Of a stretch of 64,000 bases of DNA, positions 50,753-58,874 are shown piece after piece. The stretch's first letter is position 1; each line of letters starts with the position of its first letter. The stretch is from Marivivens sp. Its GTDB lineage: Bacteria; Pseudomonadota; Alphaproteobacteria; Rhodobacterales; Rhodobacteraceae. Under the pieces are notes generated by a model that ran no database searches, was not told the origin of the DNA, and was given only the letters and a program-made list of their open reading frames with translations. Made by a program: the position numbers and the translations under genes. The DNA is taken from assembly GCA_024642115.1 (NCBI GenBank), contig JAHEBU010000001.1, forward strand, positions 372,001 to 436,000. The letters run 5' to 3'.

Positions 50753-50877
50753 CAGAAATCTCCGATCGGTGCGTCAGTGAACATTAATACTCTCTGAATA
50801 GCCGTATCGTTCGTCAGCGCAAGGTGCAAGAGTTGCTCTGCCACCGATTATAGCTCTCGACTGACAGGATCGAAACG

Positions 50878-51237
50878 ATGAACGACATGACACGAAAATA
50901 CGGCCTTCTGGCGATCAGGGCGCTTGTTACGCTCGCCTTTCTTGCGGCCGGAACGGCCAAGCTTCTGGGGGCCGAGATGATGGTCCAAACCTTCGACGCG
51001 GTCGGCGTCGGCCAATGGTTCCGCTATGTGACCGGCGCAATCGAGGTCGGGTCGGCTATCCTGTTGTGGGTGCCGGGGCGGCAATACATCGGCGCTGGCC
51101 TTCTGGTCTGCACGATGATCGGAGCAAGCCTTGCCCATATCCTGTTCCTTGGCACCGCGACCATGCTGCCTGCTGTCGTTCTAGGCCTGCTGTCGGCGGT
51201 CCTGCTTTGGTCCCACAAGGATCAGTTGCCCGTCTGA
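50878..51237 (+). CDS. DoxX family membrane protein
   Basis: A 119-residue protein with four predicted membrane helices (about 10-28, 48-65, 70-90 and 95-112). The DoxX signature is LVTLAFLAAGTAKLLG near the N-terminus. DoxX proteins have been linked to thiosulfate:quinone oxidoreductase, but short versions such as this are of unknown function. It is divergent from a LysR gene and probably regulated by it. Confidence 0.82.
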   Translation: MNDMTRKYGLLAIRALVTLAFLAAGTAKLLGAEMMVQTFDAVGVGQWFRYVTGAIEVGSAILLWVPGRQYIGAGLLVCTMIGASLAHILFLGTATMLPAVVLGLLSAVLLWSHKDQLPV

Positions 51238-51351
51238 ACCTTTGAACCGGCTATTCCGGGCCACCGCTTTCCTCTGACCCAAGCGTTGGCCCGTACCAAT
51301 CAGACATCGCAACCCCTTGATTGAAGGACGACAATCGCCCAGACATCGGCC

Positions 51352-51852
51352 ATGACCCTGACCCAGCCAGACCCCGATCACCTGATCCTCGACCATGCCA
51401 CATGGGTGCGGAGCGGGCTGGCTGCGGCGGGCCTTGTTCTGGCAATCGGGCTTTGGGCATTTGCATCGCCCCTCTTGTTGGGCTTGGACCTGATGATCGG
51501 CGTTTTCTCGGTCTTCGCCCTCTTCTGGCGCACCGAACGGACACGGGTCGTATTCGACCGCATCGACAACAGCATCACGATCCGGACGCAGACCTACCAG
51601 CGTGCCCGTGTCACGACCTTTCGACTGACCCAACTCTACATGGTGCAGCCCGAACACTTTACCTCTGTGTTTTCGAAAGAGGCGTGCCGCATGACCCTCC
51701 TGCTCAAGGACGGGACGCGGCACCGTCTGACGCGGTTTGGTGCATCGCCGGTGCTTGCGATCCGGTTTTCCCGGCAGATCAACGAATGGCGGGGCTTTAT
51801 TCCGGGGCAAGAGGACGGCGTGTTTCTGGCCCCGACCCCCGGCACGCCTTGA
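51352..51852 (+). CDS. Unknown two-helix membrane protein with a PH-like C-terminal half
   Basis: A 166-residue protein I cannot assign to a named family. Two adjacent membrane helices (about 20-38 and 42-60: GLAAAGLVLAIGLWAFASP, LLLGLDLMIGVFSVFALFW) are followed by a soluble domain rich in beta strands (TRVVFDRIDNSITIRTQTYQ, TLLLKDGTRHRLTRFG). This layout recalls bacterial PH-domain membrane proteins. No Shine-Dalgarno is obvious. It lies between doxX and ffh on the same strand. Confidence 0.65.
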   Translation: MTLTQPDPDHLILDHATWVRSGLAAAGLVLAIGLWAFASPLLLGLDLMIGVFSVFALFWRTERTRVVFDRIDNSITIRTQTYQRARVTTFRLTQLYMVQPEHFTSVFSKEACRMTLLLKDGTRHRLTRFGASPVLAIRFSRQINEWRGFIPGQEDGVFLAPTPGTP

Positions 51853-52033
51853 CTCTGCCCCCCTCCCTGCCCTAAACGCCCCCAAATCCCGGATTGCGAC
51901 AGCTTTCCGGTCCTCTGCCTTGACAGGGGATCGCCGTCCACCAGCGCGTCGCGCCCGTGGGCGCGATTGTGGTTTGAGCGGTCGCTGCCTATCTGGCGAT
52001 CAGGGTGCAACGGTCGAAAGGAGCCTTGGGGCC

Positions 52034-53539
52034 ATGTTTGAAAATCTTTCCGAACGCCTTTCCGGTGTGTTCGACCGGCTGACCAAGCAGGGGTCGCTGT
52101 CGGATGCCGACGTGGCGACTGCGCTCCGCGAAGTCCGCGTCGCCCTGCTGGAAGCGGACGTATCCCTGGCCGTCGCCCGCGATTTCGTCGCCGCCGTTCA
52201 GGCCAAGGCGACCGGGCAATCCGTCACCAAATCTGTCACGCCCGGCCAGCAGGTCGTCAAGATCGTTCACGACGAACTGGTCCACGTCCTGACCGGCGAC
52301 AGCGACCCCGGCGTTCTGAAAATCGACAACCCGCCAGCACCGATCCTGATGGTCGGCCTTCAGGGGTCGGGCAAGACGACGACAACGGCCAAGTTGGCCA
52401 AACGGCTCAAGGAACGCGAGGGCAAGCGTGTCCTCATGGCCTCGCTCGACACCAACCGCCCGGCGGCAATGGAACAGCTGGCGATCCTTGGCAAACAGAT
52501 CGGCGTGGACACCCTGCCCATCGTCAAGGGCGAGACGCCCGAACAGATCGCCAAGCGGGCCAAGACGCAGGCGGCGCTCGGCGGTTACGACGTCTACATG
52601 CTCGACACCGCCGGTCGTCTGCACATCGACGCCGACCTGATCGCGCAGGCCGCCGCCGTCCGCGACATCGCCAACCCGCGCGAAACGCTGCTGGTGGTGG
52701 ACGGGCTGACCGGACAGGACGCGGTGAACGTCGCGCAGGAATTCGACGACAAGATCGGCGTCACCGGCGTCGTCCTCACCCGGATGGACGGCGACGGTCG
52801 CGGCGGTGCAGCCCTGTCGATGCGGGCGATCACCGGCAAGCCGATCCGCTTTGTCGGCCTTGGCGAAAAGGTGGACGCGCTCGAAACGTTCGAGGCCGAG
52901 CGTATCGCGGGCCGCATCCTTGGCATGGGCGATATCGTTGCGCTGGTCGAAAAGGCGCAACAGACGATCGAGGCCGAACAGGCCGAACGGATGATGAAGC
53001 GGTTCCAGAAGGGGATGTTCAACATGAACGACCTCAAGATGCAGCTGGAACAGATGCAAAAGATGGGCGGCATGGAAGGCCTGATGGGGATGCTTCCCGG
53101 CATGGGCAAGATGAAGGGGCAGATGGCCGCCGCCGGGATCGACGACACGATCCTCAAACGGCAGGTGGCGCTCATCAACTCCATGACGAAAAAGGAACGG
53201 GCGAACCCCGACCTGTTGCAGGCCAGCCGGAAAAAGCGGATCGCCGCTGGGTCCGGGCTCGAGGTGAGCGAGTTGAACAAACTCCTCAAACAGCACCGCC
53301 AGATGGCCGACATGATGAAAAAGATGGGCAAGATGGGCAAAGGCGGGATGCTCAAGAACGCCATGAAGGGGATGTTTGGCAAGGGCGGCGGCATGCCCGA
53401 CATGAACGACCCCAAGGCGATGGAAGAAGCAGCCAAGGCGCTTGGGTCAAAGATGCCCGGCGGCATGGGGGGGCTTCCGGGGCTTGGCGGCGGCATGCAA
53501 CTGCCCCCCGGCCTGTCGGGTTTCGGGAAAAAGAAATAA
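52034..53539 (+). CDS. ffh: Signal recognition particle protein Ffh
   Basis: A 501-residue SRP54 GTPase that binds signal sequences of nascent membrane proteins. The N domain (1-90) contains ALREVRVALLEADV; the G domain contains the P-loop GLQGSGKTTT (108-117) and DTAGRLHID; the M domain (about 325-430) is Met-rich (MFNMNDLKMQLEQMQKMGG). The C-terminal tail is Gly/Met/Pro-rich and longer than in E. coli. AAAGGAGC precedes the ATG. It is followed within 3 bases by three overlapping GNAT genes. Confidence 0.97.
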   Translation: MFENLSERLSGVFDRLTKQGSLSDADVATALREVRVALLEADVSLAVARDFVAAVQAKATGQSVTKSVTPGQQVVKIVHDELVHVLTGDSDPGVLKIDNPPAPILMVGLQGSGKTTTTAKLAKRLKEREGKRVLMASLDTNRPAAMEQLAILGKQIGVDTLPIVKGETPEQIAKRAKTQAALGGYDVYMLDTAGRLHIDADLIAQAAAVRDIANPRETLLVVDGLTGQDAVNVAQEFDDKIGVTGVVLTRMDGDGRGGAALSMRAITGKPIRFVGLGEKVDALETFEAERIAGRILGMGDIVALVEKAQQTIEAEQAERMMKRFQKGMFNMNDLKMQLEQMQKMGGMEGLMGMLPGMGKMKGQMAAAGIDDTILKRQVALINSMTKKERANPDLLQASRKKRIAAGSGLEVSELNKLLKQHRQMADMMKKMGKMGKGGMLKNAMKGMFGKGGGMPDMNDPKAMEEAAKALGSKMPGGMGGLPGLGGGMQLPPGLSGFGKKK

Positions 53540-53542
53540 CCG

Positions 53543-54175
53543 ATGGCCAAGATTATCCCCGCCCGTCTGCCCCAGCCCAAACCGCGCCCCGCGCCCGGCC
53601 CTGCCGCGTTGAAACGGCGGCGGGCGGCGCTTGCGCGCCGGGCGGAACGGCCCGCGCCGCTGATCCAGCCCCCGGTGATCGAAACCGCGCACCTGACAAT
53701 GGGCCCCTGCACCGATGCCGATACCGAGGCGTTCATGGACTTTTGCGCCACCGACCGGTCCCGTTTTCTGGGCGGTCCGTCGGGTCGAACGGATGCTTGG
53801 CGCTCCGTGGCGATCCATGTGGGGCAATGGCACCTGCGGGGCTACGGCACATGGTGGTTGACGGACAAGGCCACCGGCAAACCGGCTGGTCGGGTCGGCC
53901 TTTGGCATCCCGAAGGAAACGACGAACCCGAACTGAGCTGGGTGATCTATGCCCCCTTCGAAGGGCGCGGTTACGCAGCCGAAGCCGCCCGCGCCGCCCG
54001 CGACTGGGCCTATACCACGCTGGGACTGGACACGCTGGTCAGCCACATCGACGCCGAAAACACCCGGTCGATCCGGCTCGCCCAACATCTGGGGGCAGCG
54101 CCAGACGGCGTGCATACTTACGACCACGGCGCGCAGGTCACGATCTGGCGGCATCCGGGGCCGGACGCGCTATGA
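53543..54175 (+). CDS. GNAT family N-acetyltransferase (first of three)
   Basis: A 210-residue GNAT, RimJ/RimL-like. A basic, Pro-rich N-terminal extension of about 45 residues (RRRAALARRAERPAP) is followed by the acetyltransferase fold with EPELSWVIYAPFEGRGYAAE (acetyl-CoA motif A) and ENTRSIRLAQHLGA. The basic tail could bind nucleic acid or ribosomes, an inference from the neighbouring ffh and ribosomal genes. It starts 3 bases after ffh and its stop overlaps the next gene by ATGA. Confidence 0.87.
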   Translation: MAKIIPARLPQPKPRPAPGPAALKRRRAALARRAERPAPLIQPPVIETAHLTMGPCTDADTEAFMDFCATDRSRFLGGPSGRTDAWRSVAIHVGQWHLRGYGTWWLTDKATGKPAGRVGLWHPEGNDEPELSWVIYAPFEGRGYAAEAARAARDWAYTTLGLDTLVSHIDAENTRSIRLAQHLGAAPDGVHTYDHGAQVTIWRHPGPDAL

Positions 54176-54684
54176 CCGACGCCCTGCACACCGCCCGCCT
54201 GATACTGCGCCCGCCCGTCCCCGGCGACTGGGACGCGTTCCATGACTTCATGATGTCGGACCGGTCCACGGCCTTTGGCAGTCACAAGGACCTTGCCAAG
54301 GCCTTTCGCAGCTTTGCCGCCGAACTCGGTCACTGGCAGATCTTCGGCTACGGCATGTGGGCGGTCACGGTGCGCGGCGATGACACCTGCATCGGCCTGA
54401 TCGGCCCGTGGACCCCGCCCGACTGGCCCGAGACAGAAATCGGCTGGATGATCCTGTCGGCGGACATCGAAGGCACCGGCATCGCCACCGAAGCCGCCCG
54501 CGCCAGCATCAAACACGCCTATGACGTTCTGGGCTGGCAAACTGCCGTCAGCTATATCGCCCCTGGCAATGCACGGTCGATCCGGCTGGCCGAAAAACTC
54601 GGCGCGGTGCTTGACCCTGACGCGCCGCGACCCGCAGCAGACACGCTGGTTTACCGGCACCCCAAACCAAAGGATATCGCATGA
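54172..54684 (+). CDS. GNAT family N-acetyltransferase (second of three)
   Basis: A 170-residue GNAT paralogous to both neighbours. Shared motifs are TARLILRPPVPGDWDAFHDF (near the N-terminus), ETEIGWMILSADIEGTGIAT and PGNARSIRLAEKLGAVLD. It belongs to the RimJ/RimL-type Acetyltransf_3 group that modifies protein N-termini or small molecules. It overlaps both the upstream and downstream GNAT genes by 4 bases (ATGA), so the three are probably translated in a fixed ratio. The substrate is unknown. Confidence 0.88.
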   Translation: MTDALHTARLILRPPVPGDWDAFHDFMMSDRSTAFGSHKDLAKAFRSFAAELGHWQIFGYGMWAVTVRGDDTCIGLIGPWTPPDWPETEIGWMILSADIEGTGIATEAARASIKHAYDVLGWQTAVSYIAPGNARSIRLAEKLGAVLDPDAPRPAADTLVYRHPKPKDIA

Positions 54685-55256
54685 CAACGCTTCCCTGGGA
54701 ATCCCGCCCCGTTGGGCAGGCCGCCGTCGCCGTCGAACGGATCGGGCAATCGCTGCCCAAGATTTCGACTGACCGCACCACCATGCGCGGCCCCTACATC
54801 GAGGATTTCGATATTTACGCCGACATCGTCATGTCCGACCGGGGGCAATTCGTGTCCGGCCAGCGCACCCGCGAAGGGGCCTGGGACGATTTCCTGCAAC
54901 TGACGGCCAGCTGGATCCTGCGCGGCGCGGGCCTGTGGACGGTCGAACATCAGGACGACAAGCATGTGTTGGGCTTTGTCCTGCTTGGCCACGAAACCGG
55001 CGACCCGGAACCCGAACTCAGCTTTTTCTTCACCGCCGAGGCCGAAGGGCACGGCTATGCGTTTGAGGCGGCGCGATCCGCCCGCAACAACGCCTGGAAC
55101 GCGCTGAGCTGGGAGTCGCTGGTAAGCTACATCGAACCCGGCAATACGAGGGCCATCGCGCTGGTCCAAAAGCTGGGGGCGTTTCACGACGCCGCCGCCG
55201 ATCACGACGGCACACAGGCGTGGCGCCACCCCCGCCCCGAGGTGCCGGAACTATGA
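54681..55256 (+). CDS. GNAT family N-acetyltransferase (third of three)
   Basis: A 191-residue GNAT paralogue with PYIEDFDIYADIVMSDRGQF, EPELSFFFTAEAEGHGYAFE and PGNTRAIALVQKLGA. The acetyl-CoA loop differs from its neighbours (AEAEGHGYAFE versus IEGTGIATE), suggesting a different substrate or reduced activity. The ATG overlaps the upstream stop, and the stop overlaps the ATG of a 34-codon ORF (ATGA at 55253-55256). Confidence 0.87.
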   Translation: MTTLPWESRPVGQAAVAVERIGQSLPKISTDRTTMRGPYIEDFDIYADIVMSDRGQFVSGQRTREGAWDDFLQLTASWILRGAGLWTVEHQDDKHVLGFVLLGHETGDPEPELSFFFTAEAEGHGYAFEAARSARNNAWNALSWESLVSYIEPGNTRAIALVQKLGAFHDAAADHDGTQAWRHPRPEVPEL

Positions 55257-55357
55257 ACGGCGTCCTAACCCACAGCGCGGTGTGTCTGTACAGCCGGTGT
55301 ACAGCCGGTGTACGGCCAGTGTACGGCCTGTGTACCCTGTTTTGGGGGGGCAAATGA
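55253..55357 (+). CDS. 34-codon coupling ORF containing the tandem repeats
   Basis: A short ORF that begins inside the last codons of the third GNAT (ATGA) and ends with ATGA at the chorismate mutase start. It would give a 34-residue peptide with four Cys/Trp-type residues. The DNA is dominated by 11-bp tandem repeats, and 11 is not a multiple of 3, so the peptide itself is not repetitive. Perfect overlap at both ends suggests it serves to couple translation or acts as a leader; whether the peptide is functional is unknown. Confidence 0.45.
   Translation: MNGVLTHSAVCLYSRCTAGVRPVYGLCTLFWGGK
55287..55340 (+). repeat. Tandem 11-bp repeats (TGTACRGCCNG)
   Basis: Four units start at 55287, 55298, 55309 and 55320, with a partial fifth (TGTACCCTGT) at 55331. 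The first two are identical (TGTACAGCCGG) and the next two differ by a few bases. The 11-bp period is close to one DNA helical turn, as in iterated protein-binding sites. They end 13 bases before the chorismate mutase ATG. Confidence 0.9.
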
Positions 55358-55650
55358 CCGACGCCACGACCCGCGCCGCCGACCTTCTCAAAGGTCACCG
55401 CGACAGCATCGACCGGCTGGACGCCATTCTGGTGTTCACCCTGGCCGAGCGGTTCAAGCACACCCAATCCGTGGGTCGGCTCAAGGCCGAACACGATCTT
55501 CCCCCGTCCGATCCGGTCCGCGAACAGGCCCAGATCGCGCGGCTGACCGACCTTGCGACCCAGGCTGATCTTGATCCTGAATTCGCCAAGAAATTCCTGA
55601 ACTTCATCATTCAGGAAGTCATCAAGCACCACGAGAAACATCAATCTTAG
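55354..55650 (+). CDS. Chorismate mutase (AroQ class)
   Basis: A 98-residue all-helical AroQ-type mutase that converts chorismate to prephenate for Phe/Tyr synthesis. Conserved helices include [20 protein letters not shown] (7-26), [20 protein letters not shown] (30-49, with the active-site Arg/Lys) and a C-terminal [26 protein letters not shown] tract acts as ribosome site just after the repeats. Its TAG stop is the start of a repeat palindrome. Located between GNATs and rpsP, as in other Rhodobacterales. Confidence 0.9.
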   Translation: MTDATTRAADLLKGHRDSIDRLDAILVFTLAERFKHTQSVGRLKAEHDLPPSDPVREQAQIARLTDLATQADLDPEFAKKFLNFIIQEVIKHHEKHQS

Positions 55651-55667
55651 GGTGGGTAAAACCCACC
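55651..55667. repeat. Palindromic repeat copy 6 (GGTGGGTAAAACCCACC)
   Basis: A 17-base copy with a one-base shorter centre. The preceding TAG is the chorismate mutase stop codon, as also happens at the GntR gene. Confidence 0.85.
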
Positions 55668-55696
55668 AAACCTGCCATTTCAAAGGAGAAAACCAA

Positions 55697-56092
55697 ATGG
55701 CCATGAAAATCCGGCTCGCCCGCGGCGGTTCCAAAAAGCGCCCGCACTATGCCATCGTTGCCGCCGACAGCCGCATGCCCCGCGACGGCCGCTTCATTGA
55801 AAAGCTGGGGACCTATGCCCCCATGCTGCCCAAGGACAGCGAAGAGCGCGTCAAGATGGATGTCGAGCGCATCAAGCATTGGATGGGTCTGGGCGCCCAG
55901 CCGACCGACCGCGTGCAGCGCATGCTCGAAGCGGCTGGCGTGGTCGAGAAAAAGACCCGCGCCAACCTGAAAAAGGGCGAGCCCGGCAAGGCCGCCCAGA
56001 AGCGCGTCGAAGAAAAAGCCGCCAAGGCCGCCAAATCGGCTGAAGCCGCCGCCGCTCCGGCTGCTCCGGCAGAAGAAGCCGCAGCGGAATAA
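55697..56092 (+). CDS. rpsP: 30S ribosomal protein S16
   Basis: A 131-residue S16. The core (1-85: [40 protein letters not shown] and [20 protein letters not shown]) is followed by an Ala/Lys/Glu-rich tail of about 45 residues, as in other Alphaproteobacteria. AAAGGAGAA precedes the ATG at 55697. First of rpsP-(47-aa protein)-rimM-(sulfotransferase-like)-trmD-rplS-rpmE. A hairpin follows and may reduce downstream expression. Confidence 0.97.
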   Translation: MAMKIRLARGGSKKRPHYAIVAADSRMPRDGRFIEKLGTYAPMLPKDSEERVKMDVERIKHWMGLGAQPTDRVQRMLEAAGVVEKKTRANLKKGEPGKAAQKRVEEKAAKAAKSAEAAAAPAAPAEEAAAE

Positions 56093-56101
56093 GCTGATAA
56101 A

Positions 56102-56135
56102 TCCGGGGGTTATCCTGCCCCCGGACCCTTCTTTC
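56102..56135 (+). terminator. Hairpin between rpsP and the 47-residue gene
   Basis: TCCGGGGG (56102-56109) pairs with CCCCCGGA (56118-56125), followed by CCCTTCTTTCC. It may act as a partial terminator or processing site, lowering rimM/trmD expression relative to rpsP, as is known for this operon in other bacteria. Confidence 0.6.
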
Positions 56136-56149
56136 CGGTCGGGTGACCC

Positions 56150-56293
56150 ATGTTCTGGCTTTTGCGCAAACTGCTGATTCCGGCTGCTGCCTTTGTCTGC
56201 GGCATGTGGGTGCAATCGTCCCTGTCCCAGACCGCCTGCCTTGACGCCGGCGGGATCTGGGCGTCAGGGGTATGTCAGGGGGCGCGACCATGA
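56150..56293 (+). CDS. 47-residue hypothetical membrane-anchored protein
   Basis: A small ORF between rpsP and rimM. It starts [20 protein letters not shown] and has one hydrophobic segment (about 8-25), then a short Cys-containing tail ([17 protein letters not shown]). Cys30 and Cys42 could form a disulfide if the tail is periplasmic. Its stop overlaps the rimM ATG (ATGA), which supports translation. GGTGACCC is a weak ribosome site. No family is recognised. Confidence 0.6.
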   Translation: MFWLLRKLLIPAAAFVCGMWVQSSLSQTACLDAGGIWASGVCQGARP

Positions 56294-56796
56294 CGACGGA
56301 CAAGGTTGTGGTCGGGACCCTGGCCGGGGCTTTTGGCGTGATGGGCGAGGTGCGGTTGAAATCCTTCTGCGCCGACCCCGCCGCCATCGCCGACTACGTC
56401 CCGCTGACCACCGACAAGGGTCTGACATTCCATCAGATTATCCTGACGGGCCAAACCACCAACGGATTTACCGCCCGGGTGGACGGGATCTCGACAAAGG
56501 AACAGGCGGACGCGCTCAAGGGCGTCGAACTGTTTGCCGAACGGTCCCTTTTGCCGTCGCTTCCCGACGACGAATTCTATCACGCCGACCTGATCGGTCT
56601 GCCCGTGCACGACACAGGCGGGGTTTTTCTTGGCACGGTCAAGGCGGTGATGAACCACGGCGCGGGTGACCTTCTCGAGGTACACGGTGGCACCCTGCCC
56701 GCCTCGATCCTGCTGCCCTTTACCCGTGCGGTCGTGCCAACCGTTGATCTGGCCGCAGGCCGGATCGTGGCCGACCCGCCGCCCGGCTTGTTCTGA
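56290..56796 (+). CDS. rimM: Ribosome maturation factor RimM
   Basis: A 168-residue 16S rRNA processing factor that helps assemble the 30S head around S19. The N-terminal RimM domain has [20 protein letters not shown] (6-25), and the C-terminal PRC-barrel has [20 protein letters not shown] and [20 protein letters not shown]. The ATG overlaps the stop of the 47-residue gene. It is followed 17 bases later by a sulfotransferase-like gene that interrupts the usual rimM-trmD pairing. Confidence 0.95.
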   Translation: MTTDKVVVGTLAGAFGVMGEVRLKSFCADPAAIADYVPLTTDKGLTFHQIILTGQTTNGFTARVDGISTKEQADALKGVELFAERSLLPSLPDDEFYHADLIGLPVHDTGGVFLGTVKAVMNHGAGDLLEVHGGTLPASILLPFTRAVVPTVDLAAGRIVADPPPGLF

Positions 56797-56813
56797 CATG
56801 GGCCTGATCTGAC

Positions 56814-57608
56814 ATGCGCGTCCTGATCCACGCCGGGTTCCACAAGACCGGGACCAAAAGCGTGCAGGACATGCTGCGCCAACACCGGTCGCTGCTGGCC
56901 CCCGCCGTGCGCATGGCGCTCAAGGAGGACCTGCCCGATCTGGCGACCGTCGCCCGGCAGTTTTCCCGCAACCCGTCCGACGCCAACAGCGTCGAATTGA
57001 GCCGCGCCATTGCCGGTTTCGTGGCGACCATCGCCCCGAACGACCCCCGCCCTCTGCTGATCTCGTCCGAGGATCTGGCGGGCTACATTCCTGGGCGTTA
57101 TGGCGTTTTGGGCTACCCTCACGCCGCCGACATCCTGATCCGCCTGCGTGACGCGCTGCTGGTTCATCTGGGGCAAGGCACTGACATTCAATTCTATTTG
57201 TCGACCCGCGCCCCCCTGCCCTGGGTCCACAGCTGCTATGCCCAGCATGTTCGCCACGCACGAATGACACAGGACCGGGATGACTATGCCGCGGGGCAAA
57301 GGGGCCACAGCGACTTGGCCGCGATGGCCGAGGACGTGCGTCGGGCGCTGGCCCCGACCCCTGTCCACGACCTGTCCCTTGAACAGATAAGCCGCCTGCC
57401 GCTGGGTCCGGTGGCCCCCCTACTCGACCTGATCGACCTTGACCCCGTGCTGCGCGCGCAGATGACGCCCCTGCCCGCCAGCAACACATCGGTCCCGCCC
57501 GATGTGCTGGACGACATGCTGCGCCTGAACCGCAGCAACAAACCCAAAGAGGCGCTCAACAAGGCCAAGCGGTTGCTGGTCGCCCTTGCCAATGAGGGTC
57601 AGACATGA
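56814..57608 (+). CDS. Sulfotransferase-like protein between rimM and trmD
   Basis: A 264-residue protein opening with LIHAGFHKTGTKSVQDML (4-21), close to the phosphosulfate-binding loop of sulfotransferase-type P-loop proteins (H-x-G-x-x-K-T-G-T-T-S). The middle has SEDLAGYIPGRYGVLGY and FYLSTRAPLPWVHSCY, the latter like the second PAPS-binding region (R-x-P). So a sulfotransferase fold is likely, though full catalytic competence cannot be judged. There is no signal peptide. Its stop overlaps the trmD ATG (ATGA), so it is a real part of this ribosome/tRNA operon. The substrate is unknown. Confidence 0.75.
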   Translation: MRVLIHAGFHKTGTKSVQDMLRQHRSLLAPAVRMALKEDLPDLATVARQFSRNPSDANSVELSRAIAGFVATIAPNDPRPLLISSEDLAGYIPGRYGVLGYPHAADILIRLRDALLVHLGQGTDIQFYLSTRAPLPWVHSCYAQHVRHARMTQDRDDYAAGQRGHSDLAAMAEDVRRALAPTPVHDLSLEQISRLPLGPVAPLLDLIDLDPVLRAQMTPLPASNTSVPPDVLDDMLRLNRSNKPKEALNKAKRLLVALANEGQT

Positions 57609-58426
57609 CCGACACCCCAAAATCCCACGGCCGCAAGGCGATCCGCCCGACCCTGCGCCCGACCGAGTTGATGACCACCACACCCGACCTTGCAGGCGTC
57701 TGGAAGGCGCAGGTCATCACCCTGTTTCCCCATGCCTTTCCCGGCGTTATGGGCGAAAGCCTTACCGGTAAGGCGTTGCAGGACGGGCTGTGGCAATTGC
57801 AGACGCTCGACCTGCGCGAATTCGGCGAAGGGCGGCATCGCAACGTCGATGACACCCCCGCCGGAGGCGGCGCCGGGATGGTCCTGCGGGCCGACATTCT
57901 GGCCAAGGCGATCCACGCGGCCCGTCAGGATGCCCGCGGGATCATGCCCCTGATCTACCTGTCGCCCCGGGGCAAACCGTTCGATCAACAGATGGCCCGC
58001 AACCTTGCCCGGACCGACGGAGTCACCCTGCTATGCGGCCGGTTCGAAGGCGTGGACGAACGGATCTTGCAGCATTTCGGCATTCAGGAAGTGTCCCTTG
58101 GGGACTTTGTGATGACCGGAGGAGAGATTGCCGCACAGGCCTTGATCGACGCCACAGTCCGGCTTATACCCCGCGTGCTTGGGAATCAGGAGTCTACCGA
58201 GGAGGAATCCTTTTCGGACGGTCTTTTGGAACATCCCCAATACACAAAGCCCGCCGTCTGGGAGGGGCATGCGATACCCGACGTTCTTCTGTCAGGTCAC
58301 CATGCCAAGATCACGACCTGGCGCCGGGCGATGGCCGAAAGGCTGACCAAGGAACGCCGACCTGACCTCTGGCGGGCTTATTGTGCCAAACACAATAGGG
58401 ACCCGGGTGAAGACCAAGAGCTCTGA
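57605..58426 (+). CDS. trmD: tRNA (guanine37-N1)-methyltransferase
   Basis: A 273-residue SPOUT methyltransferase that makes m1G37 in tRNA using SAM. The trefoil-knot motifs are LLCGRFEGVDERIL and SLGDFVMTGGEIAAQAL, and the Asp base region is FSDGLLEHPQYTKP. An N-terminal extension of about 30 residues precedes the usual VWKAQVITLFPHAFPG start of other TrmDs; the same extension is common in Rhodobacterales. It overlaps the upstream gene by 4 bases and is followed by rplS 50 bp later. Confidence 0.96.
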   Translation: MTDTPKSHGRKAIRPTLRPTELMTTTPDLAGVWKAQVITLFPHAFPGVMGESLTGKALQDGLWQLQTLDLREFGEGRHRNVDDTPAGGGAGMVLRADILAKAIHAARQDARGIMPLIYLSPRGKPFDQQMARNLARTDGVTLLCGRFEGVDERILQHFGIQEVSLGDFVMTGGEIAAQALIDATVRLIPRVLGNQESTEEESFSDGLLEHPQYTKPAVWEGHAIPDVLLSGHHAKITTWRRAMAERLTKERRPDLWRAYCAKHNRDPGEDQEL

Positions 58427-58476
58427 GGTAGCACAGAAACTTTGCGGACTAACCGCAAGCAACATAGGAGCGGCAG

Positions 58477-58863
58477 ATGAATCTGATCGCGCAAATCGAG
58501 GCCGAACAAATCGCCTCGCTCGGGAAAGAGATTCCCGACTTCAAGGCCGGCGATACCATTCGCGTCGGCTACAAGGTGACCGAAGGCACCCGCACCCGGG
58601 TCCAGAACTACGAAGGCGTCTGCATCAGCCGCAAGCATGGCGCGGGCATTGCCGGATCGTTCACCGTCCGCAAGATTTCGTTCGGCGAAGGCGTGGAGCG
58701 GGTGTTCCCCCTCTATTCCACAAACATCGACAGCATTACCGTGGTTCGCCGTGGTAAAGTGCGTCGCGCCAAGCTCTATTATCTGCGCTCGCGCCGGGGC
58801 AAATCGGCCCGGATCGCCGAGGTCAGCAATTACAAGGCGCTCGACAGCGCCGCCGACGCGTAA
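58477..58863 (+). CDS. rplS: 50S ribosomal protein L19
   Basis: A 128-residue L19 at the 30S-50S interface. Motifs [20 protein letters not shown] (23-42), [20 protein letters not shown] and [20 protein letters not shown] are typical. ATAGGAGCGG precedes the ATG. A small hairpin (TTGCGG-ACTAA-CCGCAA, 58442-58458) lies just before the ribosome site; it could be an autoregulatory leader, but the evidence is weak. Confidence 0.97.
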   Translation: MNLIAQIEAEQIASLGKEIPDFKAGDTIRVGYKVTEGTRTRVQNYEGVCISRKHGAGIAGSFTVRKISFGEGVERVFPLYSTNIDSITVVRRGKVRRAKLYYLRSRRGKSARIAEVSNYKALDSAADA

Positions 58864-58874
58864 GGAGTGCGGTC

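Noticed and set aside
58442-58458. TTGCGG-ACTAA-CCGCAA hairpin before rplS as an L19-binding leader
   Set aside because: A 6-bp stem is too small to call a ribosomal-protein leader without conservation data; noted only in the rplS entry.
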